From Amia ocellicauda (Eukaryota; Chordata; Actinopteri; Amiiformes; Amiidae): DNA of 64,000 nucleotides. The stretch spans positions 40,001-104,000 of the forward strand of contig NW_027102738.1 of the NCBI RefSeq assembly GCF_036373705.1, in the 5' to 3' direction. A program made the translations under genes and the position numbers. How positions within the stretch are numbered: position 1 is the stretch's first letter; every line of letters starts with the position of its first letter. Below, piece after piece: positions 23,271-34,280 of the stretch. The notes beneath the pieces are model-generated. The model did not search any database and was not told the DNA's origin. It worked only from the letters and a program-made list of their open reading frames with translations.

Positions 23271-25382
23271 TCTCCGAAGTTGGATCTCTCTTGCTGCCAC
23301 CACCACGAAGATTGCTCTTTAGTAATGTTGGAAAGTCAAAGACAGCAACCGTCAGGGTTCTTGCATATGACGTATTCGTGCTGCACCTCTCTGCAAGGAT
23401 CCAGGGCAGTTTGTCAATGTAAACTCCAGTGCCTGGGAATATTTCCACCTAAAAGACAATGGTAAATAAAAAACAAGTTTATCCCCAAACTATTCTTATA
23501 TTATGTTAAGTGGAATACATTATCAGTGAGGCTGTGATTTTGTTACAGAAATGTGTTATTAAAGACCACAGTATGTCTCAATTCTAAGTTTATTAATTTA
23601 CAGACATAATAAAGTCAGTGAATCTGTGACACCCATAATTCAATTACATTCTTATTATCAACTTTAACTATGAATATAACTGATAATGTAGCATCATTAG
23701 ATTGTTTACAACCAATATTTGTTTTCAATATATATATTTTTACCTTGTCTTTGTAATATTGTAGACCAAGAGTGTTATACCTGTTTTGGTGATTCTTTGT
23801 CAGATTCAGAACAATTTGCTGTGGGGCTGTCAGAACCACTTGATGGTGACACACTTTTGTCTTCATTGCTGATAAATGTGGCTTTTGTTACAATTTTTTT
23901 CAGATTGTCCAAAAGGTCTGGAATCTCTGGAGAAAAAAACCTTAGTATTAAATGATAATCATTTCTAGTAATATATTTAATACAAAGTGAAAACAAAACC
24001 ATCAATGCCTGCAATTATACTTGAGAGACTTGCTCTATGTTATTGGCAAACTGACCTTTTTGTGGGTCATTAACATTAGCTACGAAAAAAATAAAAGAGA
24101 TAAAATACAACAATTACCAGGTCTAATGTAATGCATATAGTCATTAATGTAGGATTATGAAGTTATGTTGAAAAACTTTATTTAATAATCAGTATTATTA
24201 AACTATTAGACAGTGCACATTAAGAGTCTGTATTGTGGTTCTAGATTACTTCAGTATGATCAACTATAATACATTACTCTGGAATCTAAATTACTGAAGA
24301 ATAACATTTATCAAGGTAAAGAATTATTTGCTATAAATAAAAAAACTTACCATCAACCATACGGTTTCGAAGACATTGGTTTTCATTTTTAAGTCTTGTG
24401 TTTTCCTTTTCGAGCTGCTTAACGTTTTGCTGTAGCTCAACTTCACTGGACTCTTTAAATGTCTGTAGAATATGACGGGATCTAATTCTTGAAGCTCCAT
24501 CGGTTTTCTTTCTTATTCTGTGCTGTATTCAGAGAGGAAAAGAGTTTAAAATGAAAATATATATATATATATATGAATATGATTAAAAAAAAACAATCCT
24601 GCAATACATTTATTTAATATTTGCAGTAATTATCTCACCGGTAACTGTGGTTCATCAAGGTCACTATCATCTGAAATTTGAAGTTTTTTGTTTGGTTTAG
24701 GTACTCTCTTCATTTTAGGACAGGGCATTTTTGTTAGGTCATTAAGTTTTCTTCTTAGTTCGCCTTCTTTTCCTAAAATAAAAATAAAATAAATAAAACC
24801 CTGCATTATGTCCACAGATATTTGGGGATTATATTTATTTGTCATAAAAATACTGTGCTTTGACCATACAAATTAAGATGAACAGCCAACACTGAATCAA
24901 AACTGAAGTTAAATTATATCTGGTTTAATTTATTTTGTGATTTGGGGGATTTTATTGTAAAGCACAACACACAATAAATCGTTCTTACAAATGCCAGTCA
25001 AGTATGACGAGTTTTAGCGCCCTCACCACCACCTACCATGTTATAAGAGTATGTTAGAAGTACAACACATTAATAACTTAAACATTCATTTCAAATATAC
25101 TGTGATTGTATATATCAAATAGCATGTAAAGACTTTAATGTTTTTTTTTTTTAAATAAACATTGTTACCAGTCATAATGATCTGCGCTTCATGGACAGGC
25201 CATCCACCTTTTGGAGGTTTGTTCGTGTCTCTCCACTCTGCTCTGAAGTTTCGAGTCGTCTCTTCGTCATCATCAGCAATGCTGAATAAATCAAAATTGC
25301 GAAAGCAAGCAGTGGGAATCACGCTGTAAGAGTCTTTGTCGACCCCGCTTTCCCACTTCACCAACGCGTGCATCACCGCCAT
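23271..25382 (-). pseudogene. BEN-domain gene, right-arm copy, 3' truncated
   Basis: Exons 1-5 match the left gene at 25169-25382, 24639-24772, 24351-24522, 24056-24079 and 23781-23926, with intact splice sites. Exon 6 starts at 23448 but stops matching at 23271, after residues GGGSKRDPTSE. The rest of exon 6, intron 6 and exon 7 are missing and LINE ORF1 follows at once, so the C-terminal half of the BEN domain is lost and a stop is soon met (near 23131). Visible residue changes from the left copy are K to N in the coiled coil, D to N in the acidic part and S to P in the BEN domain. A truncated N-terminal and coiled-coil protein could still be made. Confidence 0.8.
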
Positions 25383-25786
25383 ACTACCTTCACCTTCTCG
25401 TCCGTTTTTTCTGCGCGTTTTTCCCCCGACAAGTCACGGCACAAAAAACAGTCCCGCTCTGCATTCTGGTACTTGGCGTTCTTAATAACACCAACAGGGT
25501 GTAATCGCATAGACCACTCGAGTATAAAGTACTACATATCCCATCTGTTACAGTTTTTTTTCTTCTTCTGAAACTGCAAGCGCACTACATAAAGTTTGGC
25601 AAATGAAGAAATTTGGATGATGAGTTTACAATCTTATAAACAGTATTTAAGTAAACCTAGATATGCAATTCCAAAAAGAACAGCATCGAGATGGAGAAAC
25701 AGGATACAAAAATAATAATACAATGTTTATACTTTTTGTATTTTAATTACAGTATGTAATTATTGCCTTTTGATTTACATTTACAG
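25383..25786. promoter_or_regulatory. Possible bidirectional promoter between BEN copy and divergent exons
   Basis: The 190 bp next to the BEN start is conserved with the left arm. Divergent plus-strand exons follow from 25787. A stretch GAAACTGCAAGCGCACTACA near 25570 is where the left arm stops matching. Inference only. Confidence 0.3.
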
Positions 25787-26809
25787 AAAAAGAACGGCGG
25801 CAAACGTGGACTACCCAACAAGAAGCAACAAAGTTACTAAAATATCAGATTCTCAGGTAAGCTTCATGCAGCCATACATGTATAATTATAAAATCAATCC
25901 AAAAAATAGACCTTGTTTACCCTACAACTGATTTGAGTGTTAATTCTATTTAAGATATAAAAAAATATTTTGTTTTCTGAACTAATAATCTGTGAACATT
26001 CTATTATATCTATAATTTTAATTAATACATTTATTTTATTATTGGTGGAACATTATATTTTTCAGCTCAGATGATTTCACGTACCATCAATTTTTCTGTT
26101 AATAAATGTGCAAAAACAAATCAGATGGATAGGCCCCTACATATGAACATTAAGTTAAAGGCCTAGAGTGAGTGTTCTTCACTTCCAGTCATGGCGGGCC
26201 ACAATCCAGCTCTTTGTAACTCATCAACAACCAAAGACCTGGGAAAAGGGTTAAATGGCTTCAGTTAAGCCAATTAGGTAATTAAGAGCTCAACTGGAAA
26301 AAAAACAGCAGGCATAGGGGTACTTTAGGACCACAGTCACTGATATAACCTACAATGTTGTTGTAATGAAAATCAGCAGACAGTGGGCCTCCTCCAGGAC
26401 TAAGGTTGAGAAGCACTGGTCTTGAAGACCACAATAACAATCGACCTCAAGGGCTAGGGATATTCGAGGTGATGCTAAACCAGTCCTGAATGTTTAAATA
26501 TAATGTTATTTTCTTGTAGTGTGCCGTTGCTGTTAATGCAACCAGTTATATTGAGCCATCAAATACAGAAGCTGACGAAAGACATCAACATGTAAATTTA
26601 GTTGTAAATTTAAAGTGTGTGTGAAAAGTATTTTGTATATGGAGATTAACCCATAGTTTCACAGATAAATTGTGGACCAGTGATATTCAGGATCTTCAAA
26701 ACAAGTCCTGAATGCTCAAACTTAACACTTCTTTTTTTAGAGTGTCGTTGCTGTCAATCCAGCCAGTGATGTGGAGCCATCAGATACAGAAGCTGATGAA
26801 AAACAACAT
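25787..26809 (+). CDS. Partial unknown gene with tandemly duplicated small exons
   Basis: Three candidate exons with AG/GT borders: 25787-25856 (KRTAANVDYPTRSNKVTKIS then DSQ), 26520-26591 (CAVAVNATSYIEPSNTEADE then RHQH) and 26741-26809 (SVVAVNPASDVEPSDTEADE then KQH). The last two are phase 0 at both ends and clearly related, as are the intron bases before them (AGTCCTGAATG), so a segment of about 220 bp was duplicated in tandem. I do not recognise the product; it looks acidic and disordered. The first and last exons of the gene are not identified, and the next DNA is LINE. The first exon has a second open frame, so its reading is uncertain. Confidence 0.4.
26166..26480. repeat. Dispersed repeat in the intron of the divergent gene
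   Basis: Contains ATGGCGGGCCACAATCCAGC at one end and CTCCAGGACTAAGGTTGAGA followed by AGCACTGGTC at the other, a style found at the ends of many fish short repeats. Absent from the left arm. Family unknown. Confidence 0.4.
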
Positions 26810-26869
26810 GTAAATTTCCTAAATTAATATGGTGCATCAAAATAGTTATTTAGCACTTTCAACTGTTTC

Positions 26870-27671
26870 TTTGTGATTCCTAAAATTACTTTACAGGCTG
26901 GGGCTGGGGGAAGACACTGCGCCCGCCTGGAGAAGCCTGTACAAGCCCCCCTCAATAAGAGAGCTGGCAATCTGCAGTGGAGGGTGTTACACACCATTAT
27001 TGCTGTCAATTCTTTTATTACTGTTCTTAACCCTGCTGTGTCCGACGCCTGCCCATTCTGTGCTCAGAGAGAGACCGTGTTTCACTGTTTCAGCACTTGC
27101 TCTCGGTTGTCACCCATTTTTAGTCTTTTAACTCGTCTTTTTACTGATCTTAACCTGATTTTTAACACAAAGGTTTTTATTTTAGGGGCGCGATACACCA
27201 GAAGGACCAAACATGTGGACCAGCTGGTAAACTTCTTGCTGGGCCAGGCTAAAATGGCCGTCTATAAGACTAGGAAGAACAGAGTGTGTGGGGAGGGCAG
27301 TGAGGATGCAGTGAGAGTGTTTGCCATGCTGGTCAAGTGCAGAGTCAGACTAGAGTTTAACTATTACAGGCTGATGAATGATTTGGAGAGTTTTGAACAG
27401 GTCTGGTGTATTAATGATGCCCTTTGTGAATTATATGACGGGGAGTTGGTTTTTATTATGTAATTCATTTATAGGGTTTAGTATTTGATGGTTGTTTTGT
27501 TGTGTGTATTGGGTTGCTTTCTTTAAAAGTGTACAGATCAGTGGCGGAGTTAATGCTTGTTGGGGGGAGACAAACAAAGGGGAACACTATTTTTTATTTA
27601 TTTATTTATTTTCTTTTGTATGAATTATTGCGTGTTGCAAACAGGCAATGAAGTCTGATAAAAGTCAAAAA
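26870..27671 (+). pseudogene. Tx1-clade LINE ORF2, C-terminal end and 3' UTR
   Basis: A frame running to the stop at 27461-27463 carries PLNKRAGNLQWRVLHTIIAV, then CPFCAQRETVFHCFSTCSRL, a cysteine/histidine motif typical of the end of Tx1-type ORF2 proteins, then LLGQAKMAVYKTRKNRV. About 200 codons of the C-terminus are left; endonuclease and RT are missing. The 3' UTR runs to CAAAAAG at 27671, where a (TC)n tract starts. Together with ORF1 at 22641 it could be the two ends of one element, but the BEN locus lies between them and the LINE centre is absent. Confidence 0.7.
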
Positions 27672-27720
27672 GTCTCTCTCTCTCTCACACACACACACAC
27701 AGCCAGCAAGACACACAGAG
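27672..27720. repeat. (TC)n(AC)n microsatellite at LINE 3' end
   Basis: TCTCTCTCTCTCTC followed by (AC)n, directly at the 3' end of the Tx1-like sequence. Confidence 0.9.
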
Positions 27721-28150
27721 CCAGCCAGCTCAGCGATGACATCACAAACATCTCTCTCAGGTGACTCCTATGACATCACAGAGCACGTACATTCCGTTGC
27801 TTGCCGTCTGTCAACCACTCAGTCACTGCCAGCCAGACTGGCTGGCTGACTGGATGGTGGGGCTGCTTGCTGCTGCTGCGTACCTTAGCAAGCTTATTTG
27901 CTTGACCGGCCTTCCTCCTCCGCCCACATGCCCACCTATGTCCGATCTGCTGTTCACCTGGATCACAGCTCCGCCCCAACAAGGCAGAGCCTCCCAAGAA
28001 TGGTACAAACTCACCCACGATCCCCTCCACGGAAAGCTATAGCAAAAGGCAAAAGCATTATACGTAATGAAGAGGAACCCGAGTCCAAGACGCATCCGAC
28101 CAGCCATACATATTTGTGTGTATTAAAGATCACATTTTATTACATTTAGA
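27721..28150. repeat. Interspersed repeat X, copy 2
   Basis: Reverse complement of 120-480, with about 5% differences by eye, more than the BEN exons show. Here it directly follows the CA repeat, without the LINE-like tail seen beside copy 1. Confidence 0.65.
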
Positions 28151-28199
28151 TTTTCTGTACTTTATTACATCTTTTTGTGATTTTTAAATGTATTGTTTC

Positions 28200-28412
28200 T
28201 TTTCCTTATATATGTATGTATGTATGTATGTGTGTGTGTGTCTGTGTGAAAGTGTATGTGTTTGTGTGTCTCTGTGTGAAAGTGAGTGTGTGTGTGTCTG
28301 TCTCTGTGTTTGTGTGTCTGTCTCTGTGTGAAAGTGAGTGTGTGTGCGTGTGTCTGTCTGTGAAAGTGTGTGTGTGTGTGTGGGTGTGACAGTGTGTATG
28401 AGTGTCTGTCTG
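28200..28412. repeat. GTAT/GT minisatellite with GTGTGAAAGTG words
   Basis: (GTAT)n then an imperfect tandem array of a unit like GTCTCTGTGTGAAAGTGAGT mixed with (GT)n, at least four repeats. Frames across it are artefacts of low complexity. Confidence 0.85.
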
Positions 28413-28860
28413 TCATGTAACTCGCACATCTGTGAGGGCACCATTTTTGCAGAAAGAGATGTACACATTTTGGAGCAACATATGCTGCCATCCAGACATC
28501 GTCTTTTCCAGGGACGTCCCTGCATTTTTCAGCAGGATAACGCCAAACCACATTCTGCCCAGATTACAAGCGCATGGTTGCGTAGGCAGAGAGTGCGGGT
28601 GCTAGCATGGCCTGCCTGCAGTCCTGACCTGTCTCCGAATTGAGAATGTGTGGCGCACTATGAAGTGCAAATTAAGACAACGAAGGCCCTGTGCAGTTGC
28701 GCAGCTGAGGAAATGCATAATGGATGAATGGGGGGAAATCCCACTTGCTAAACTTAACCAAGTGGTGTCTTCAGTGCCCAAGTGCTTAATAAGTGTTATT
28801 AAAAGAAAAGGTGATGTTACATAGTGGTAAACAGTCGACTGTCCCAACTTTCTTGGTTTC
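28413..28860 (+). pseudogene. Tc1-like transposase, C-terminal part (different family)
   Basis: Reads EQHMLPSRHRLFQGRPCIFQ then QDNAKPHSAQ (second catalytic Asp), LAWPACSPDLSP, and after a frameshift ENVWRTMKCKLRQRRPCAVA with the catalytic Glu, ending near 28822. The extra base in CCGAATTGAGA (about 28638) breaks the frame. The N-terminal half is absent. Short scraps of the same gene (GCACATCTGTGAGGGCACCA style) flank microsatellites at 13580-13622 and 32093-32146. Confidence 0.75.
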
Positions 28861-29106
28861 TTTTCACTGCTAATGAGATGCTGTAGAGTGAGTTAGTTAT
28901 ATTGCTTTCAGGAGCTCTAATCGTATTGATGAGTTCATGCAGCATTTGTAATTGAATTTCAAAAAGAAATCCTTGCTGTCTGGCCTGTGTGTATGAGATG
29001 TACTATGTCAATCTTTGGCTAACAACTGAAACATTGGTAGAACAGAAATGGCAACATAAAAAAGAAAAGTACATTTTAAAAGAGCACATTAAATAGGATG
29101 AATATA
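28861..29106. other. Unassigned AT-rich spacer
   Basis: No gene or known repeat seen. It may include the 3' end of the preceding Tc1 fragment. Confidence 0.4.
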
Positions 29107-31355
29107 CAGTTTTTTACAATCACTTTGTCACTAATTTCAGAACCTTGATGTCATTTTTCAAAACTCTAGACACAAAACTCAAAACGGTCATCACTTGTAA
29201 CACAGGCTGTCCAATGTTCAAAACATTGCATTGTGCATTCATATCTTTAAAGAAACCTTGCACTTGCAGACTTGTTGGTTCAAATAATTCATTTATCATG
29301 AAATACCATAGTAACATTTATTTAGATCACCCACACAGAAGATACCGATAGTTTCACTGTGTAGTTGTTCGTACAATCATTAAATATTGTAGTACAAAAT
29401 ATGTGATACATGTTTCATTATGGTACTACACATAAATACATCACTGTAAAAGGACTAGTAGAGAGAATACTACAGACACAGTGGAATCATTGAACAAAAT
29501 CTGAAATGTATTGATGCAATACAATCAAATCACACCATAGGTTTCTTTGAAGCCATGCAACAATAATTAGCTACAAAAAAGAACAAAACTACAGTAAAAT
29601 GTCAACTGCAGTGTTCCTCACCTGGCTTAGTGTAAAACAAAGGATTGATTACTGTACTTCTGAATTTCCATCAGCCCTGTGTTCAGGTTCAGGTTCTCAC
29701 AACCATTTTTCACAAGAGGCATCTTGAAACTGAACATACCTGAACATACTCAGTCATCAGCTGCTTCACTCTGTCTGCATTTCTTTCAAAAGGCACACTA
29801 TACTCTGTGCTACACATTGGTATGCAGTATACAGTCATTTGACAATTGAGAGTAGCCTAATGTTTAGTGCATGCTGAAGACTTGCCGCTTCTCAGTACGG
29901 AAATTTCTGATGATTGAGGCCACAGTTGATCCTGAGTTGATTCTGAGGTTTGATTGAATCATTGTAGCTGCCTCAGTCATGGTCATGCCATGATTTACAA
30001 CATGCTCTACAACTATTTCTCGGATTTCACTGGACACTATTTGCTGTTGCTGCCGCTGTCTGGTCCGTGGCCCTGTCCTCTACCACGTTCCCCCAACACC
30101 TCTCAAATGAGGCCCATGGCTGCCTCTCTGGTGAGGCCTAAGCCCTCCTCTATGACGAGGCCCACGACCACCTCTCAGAAGGGGTGCATGTCCCCTTCCA
30201 TTCCTTTGACCACCACGTCTTCCTCCTCCCACTGCTTGACCTCTATTGTGACCTGGATGACTTGCCGGCTCCATGTTATCACTGTGTTGCTGGGGTGGAT
30301 AGCACTCATTTCACTCGATACTCGTACCACAATGTGAAATCAATCATCAATAACCAGTTGGCAGTATTGGAAAAGCAATTACAAGGGCCTGCATACATAC
30401 AGTAATGTCAAATCTGATGTGGAAGAACAATCATCTTCAACCAGGTTGGAGCGTTAGTTGCAATGCCTTTAATACACGCAGCGTGGAGAGGAACAGTGAC
30501 TCAAGTAGATCCCAAAGTCGCTCTGCCTTCATTTTAACAGTCAGAGCTTTTATACACAAAAATCAAAGAGCTGGTTATAATCAGAAAGTCATTACTATGT
30601 TATCTTAAAAGTTAGCTAAGCAGAATTTATATCATTATAGGACAGAGTTCATAGATCAACACATGGATTAGGGAGCAGGCACTTCAATCATACTGTTTGA
30701 CATTGTCTCCAAGATTCTCATCGTAAATAACAAACAGAAATCAAACTACCTTCTGGCCTGACCTTCTAGCTTGACCTTATCTTTCTTAAGTATACAAGAG
30801 AGAAAAACAGGTATTAGAGAAAGAATTTCTAACTTTCCTTCCACACTGAAAACATGGTGTGGAAAAGTGCTACATGATGATGAATGATGATGAAATATTA
30901 CATCCATAGATAATGTAGTCCAACTGGTTCATGCTCCTCGGTTATTGGTGTCAATGGATCTCATTATCCTGAAACTTTCATGATCGAAACATGGAATATT
31001 GTTTGTCAGTTTCCATAAAATTATGCATTAAGAGTAATGCAACAGTCACTTATCATTTTGAGCAGCTGTATCAATTGATAGTTAGATCTTTGTAATGAAA
31101 TGAATAGACAGTGATCTCAGATGTAATGTGTGAATTGCATTTTGAAATGGTAATACTTTGATGTTAAGTTGTGTCATTTTAGTTCAATGAACAAATGATC
31201 TGAGGTTGATGTGTATTGTATCCAAGCAATTGTAAAAAAGTGTTAGAGTTTTGAAAAATGTGCATTTTGATCATCGGGTGTGAGTTTAGTGTCTAGAGTT
31301 TTGAAAAATGACATCAAGGTTCTGAAATGAGTGCCAAAGTGATTGTAAAAAAGTG
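29107..31355 (-). mobile_element. IS630/Tc1-like transposon with degenerate transposase
   Basis: Ends CAGTTTTTTACAATCACTTT (29107) and the inverse AAAGTGATTGTAAAAAAGTG (ending 31355), each next to TA; the inverted homology runs for about 75 bp with repeated TTTTCAAAACTCTAGACAC. The minus-strand transposase begins at 30274 with a Gly/Arg-rich segment (HNRGQAVGGGRRGGQRNGRG). After a frameshift a helix-turn-helix is recognisable (REIVVEHVVNHGMTMTEAAT, STVASIIRNFR), then FERNADRVKQLM near 29790. The DDE catalytic core is missing, so it cannot move on its own. A solo LTR sits in its 5' leader. Confidence 0.75.
30418..30845 (-). mobile_element. Solo LTR of a retrovirus-like fossil, 428 bp
   Basis: Read on the minus strand it starts TGTGGAAGGAAAG and ends GTTCTTCCACA, with TGTGGAAG/CTTCCACA short inverted termini and a CTGA duplication on both sides (30414-30417 and 30846-30849). 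ATAAAAGCTCTGAC followed by TATTAAAGGCATTGC suggests promoter and R/U5 parts. A related fragment is at 33949-34212. It occupies the position of the provirus at 14890-19371 in the inverted copy. Confidence 0.75.
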
Positions 31356-32162
31356 TAATATCAGGGGACAGTGGCTATTAGTGATCTGGCCTTCCGTGGC
31401 CTCTGTATTAATGTAACAGGTCACATTGTATGTGTACACTGATACTTGATAGTATAATATAGTACAAGTAAAAAACATACATAGGTATCATAGAAGTATT
31501 TTGCAGAAATGATTATGGATAGTTATCAAAATGGAGAGGAAATGCTAAATCCAGTCTCCCCAGGCTGAGCTTCTATTGCTGCACCTGCTGGCCCCACTAT
31601 ATGGATAGAGCCACACCAAGTACAAGAGTCTCCCCATTGCTATTTATATCTCCCTATCCAGTCTTCTGTAGGTGTCAGGGTGGGGTGCCTATTCCCCTGC
31701 ATGCTTTGAAACCTATAGCACCTGGGACGCACACTTGGGATCCGGTTCCTCTGCCCCTCACATACACATGAGGAATCCTAGGTGCTCAACACGTCATACT
31801 GTCTCTTTCATCTCATGTGTAAACTATGGACAAATACATGACTAAACGTGTTTAGTTGCTTTTCCCAGAATGCTTTGCGCCACGATATGCAAATAACGGG
31901 GACTATGATTGGCTCCCTGACATTACCCACACTGCGACTGATGCTACCCATTTCACTACCCAACAAAGACCCATAATATGCGTGTGTCTGTCTGTCTGTC
32001 TGTCTGTCAAAGTATGTCTGTGTGTGTCTGTGTGTGTCTGTGTCTGTCTGTGTGTGAAAGTGTGTGTGTGTCTGTCTGTCTGTCTGTCATGTAACTTGCA
32101 CATCTGTGAGGGCACCACTAATGCAGAAAGAGATGTACACATATTGTTTATTTTCCATATAT
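30930..32162. repeat. Right copy of the second inverted duplication
   Basis: Reverse-complement partner of 13557-14889, covering the IS630 5' end, the octamer-bearing segment, a microsatellite and a Tc1 scrap. Confidence 0.8.
31356..31985. repeat. Octamer/TATA-bearing segment, second copy
   Basis: Inverted copy of 13836-14465, preserving the octamer (as ATGCAAAT near 31886) and the TATA-like words, with few differences by eye. Confidence 0.35.
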
Positions 32163-32275
32163 ATGTATGTATGTATGTATGCATGTCCAATTGCTTTGAC
32201 AATACAAATGAATTGAATTGAGAGGGAGAGAGAGAGAGTAAGAGAGAGAGAGACAGACAGACAGATAGACAGAGA

Positions 32276-32316
<41 letters not shown>

Positions 32317-32399
32317 AGCCAGCCAGCCAGCTCAGCGATGACATGACGAGCCTCTCTCAGCTTACTGCTATGACATCACAGAGCACGTACATTCCGTTT
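31980..32399. repeat. Microsatellites, Tc1 scrap, LINE-like tail and repeat X fragment
   Basis: (GTCT)n/(GT)n at 31980-32090, a Tc1 transposase scrap to 32146, (GTAT)n and the conserved tail with CCAATTGCTTTGACAATAC to about 32220, GA/CAGA/CA tracts to 32315, and about 85 bp of repeat X ending at CGTACATTCCGTTT, where an LTR fragment begins. Confidence 0.7.
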
Positions 32400-33924
32400 A
32401 ACAAATCGTTAAACAAAAAAGGTTATAAACACATTGACTACAATACCGGTTAGTAAGACGAAGGTGAGTCTCTCGTTAGTATTATTAGTCAGACATTAAA
32501 TAACTACGCAGGTTAGTATTTATGTCAGGTAACTTCTCGTTATATATATATCAGTCTCATTTACGTTTAGGTGCCGAGAAAGATCCTATTTGTTACCACA
32601 ATTTCCCTTAACTGATTATTATTCAATGATTAAGGATAGGCAGGGCCACCAATAATCTAATGTCTATTAACTTGTGTCAATTTCAGACTAAACAGTTAAA
32701 CAGGAATGAGAAGATATTTCTCGGCGTTGACAGATTTTATTTCTAAAATTATCAACAAAACAGTTTAATGCAACTCACATTTATATTTAAGAAAACTAAA
32801 TGATATTACACATTCTAGAGTTATGAATCACAGATTAACATTTCTAATTGATTTCTCAAATGTCATGAATCACAAACTCCAAACTGTTAAACTTATGTGA
32901 ACTTCGTCGCAGAGAGGCCTCTCTGGCTTCGGGCTCAGATAACAGCACACGGCACGAGGTCCGTGTGGTTTGGAACAAAGGCAGTCCGGTTCGGCTTTGT
33001 CCAAGAACTTCCACTCAGTCGATGCACCTGGAAGTTGGGGTTTCGCGAATGTAGAGTCTTTTCCAAACAGATTTTCCATTGGTTTGAAGGCTCCAAGGTT
33101 GTGCACAAAATCTTCTTTGTAAGCATGGTTCCACCGTAGTTACTTGAAGACAAAGTCTTTGAGGAAAGCAGGGCCCTGTTTGTTCCAAGGGTCAAGTTTC
33201 TTAAGACTCAAATAGCTATTTAAGTGACTGACACTTTCGTATTCAGTCGACTTAGTCAATTGTCCAGCTGTAAAACTCCACTGATCAGGTGGGTCTGTAA
33301 AGTTATTTATTTAATAAAGTCCTTTAAAAGAATTCTTCGTACGGCTCAATCTCCTTCTCCCAGTTTAACTCTTCTGTTGCCGGCAAAGACTTGGTTGGTT
33401 TCTGATTCCGGTTCTGGCAACAGAGCTACAGGTTGAGCTGTGGCAGCGAGTTTCTGGTTCAGGTGAGAGAGAGAGAGAGAGAAAGACTGTCCGCTGTTCC
33501 TTATAGTCTGTCAGATCAGTAGGTGATTGGTCCCTGAGTTCTTGAGATTGGATTTCGGTTTCAGCCCCCAGTGTCCTATTGGAGGGAGGCTTTATTTATG
33601 ACTGATGTCAATCCATGCCATCTTTTGGAAATGCCGGTTGGCCTGGGTTCGTAGCTCTATGTCGGGATTTCGGCTCTCATCCACTTCAAAGAGTTTTTAT
33701 CACCTACAGGCCCCTTTCTCCAGACATCTCATAGCAGAATTCCAAACTATTTGGCCTCTTCTCGGTGCCATCCTCCCCAAAACTGTCACTTTGATGCAAA
33801 CCAGTTCCAAGCTGATGAGCTAAGGAAATCTGATAACTTTGGGGGGGGAGAGGTCTTCTTTAGATCAGTGCTTCAGCTCAGAGCCCAAATGCTCTTATCC
33901 AAATACACCCAACATAACGCTACA
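32400..33924 (-). mobile_element. Partial LTR fossil (family of 11516-13345)
   Basis: Reverse-oriented LTR ending AACATAACGCTACA at 33924, lacking its 3' portion; begins abruptly next to repeat X. Broken. Confidence 0.75.
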
Positions 33925-33948
33925 TATGTATGTATGTATGTATATATG

Positions 33949-34212
33949 TGTAGAAGGAAAATTAGAAATTATTTTCTTACACCTGTTTTTCTCTCTTGTA
34001 TACTTAAGAAAGATACGGTCAAGCTAGAAGGTCAGCCCAGAAGATAGTTTGATTTCTGTTTGTTATTTACGATGAGAACCTTGGAGACATTGTCAAACGG
34101 TATGACCTATGTGCCTGTTCCCTAAAACCATGTGTTGACCTATGAACTCTGTTCTATAATGATATATGTTCAGCTTAGTTAGCCTTTAAGATAACATTAT
34201 AATGACTTTCTA
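33949..34212 (+). mobile_element. Fragment of a retrovirus-like LTR
   Basis: Shares TTTTTCTCTCTTGTATACTT and following bases with the solo LTR at 30418-30845, in the opposite orientation. Only the first 260 bp or so are present; ends at an (ATGT)n tract. Confidence 0.65.
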
Positions 34213-34233
34213 GCATGTATGGATGTATGTATG

Positions 34234-34280
<47 letters not shown>

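Larger units (their letters stand above)
21401..28215. repeat. Right arm of the large inverted duplication
   Basis: Reverse-complement partner of 1-6998. Compared with the left arm it has extra DNA at about 21660-21880 (containing AACCGGCCCGCTTTTCCACC, style of a dispersed fish repeat), lacks the equivalent of left 3360-5302, and keeps about 1.25 kb of extra BEN-upstream DNA plus a Tx1 ORF2 end. Confidence 0.85.

Noticed and set aside
28413-28860. An intact transposase gene
   Set aside because: Only the C-terminal half is present and an extra base interrupts it.
13557-32162. One perfect palindrome joining all inverted repeats
   Set aside because: The order of the blocks is A, B, A-inverted, B-inverted, not A, B, B-inverted, A-inverted, so at least two rearrangements are needed.
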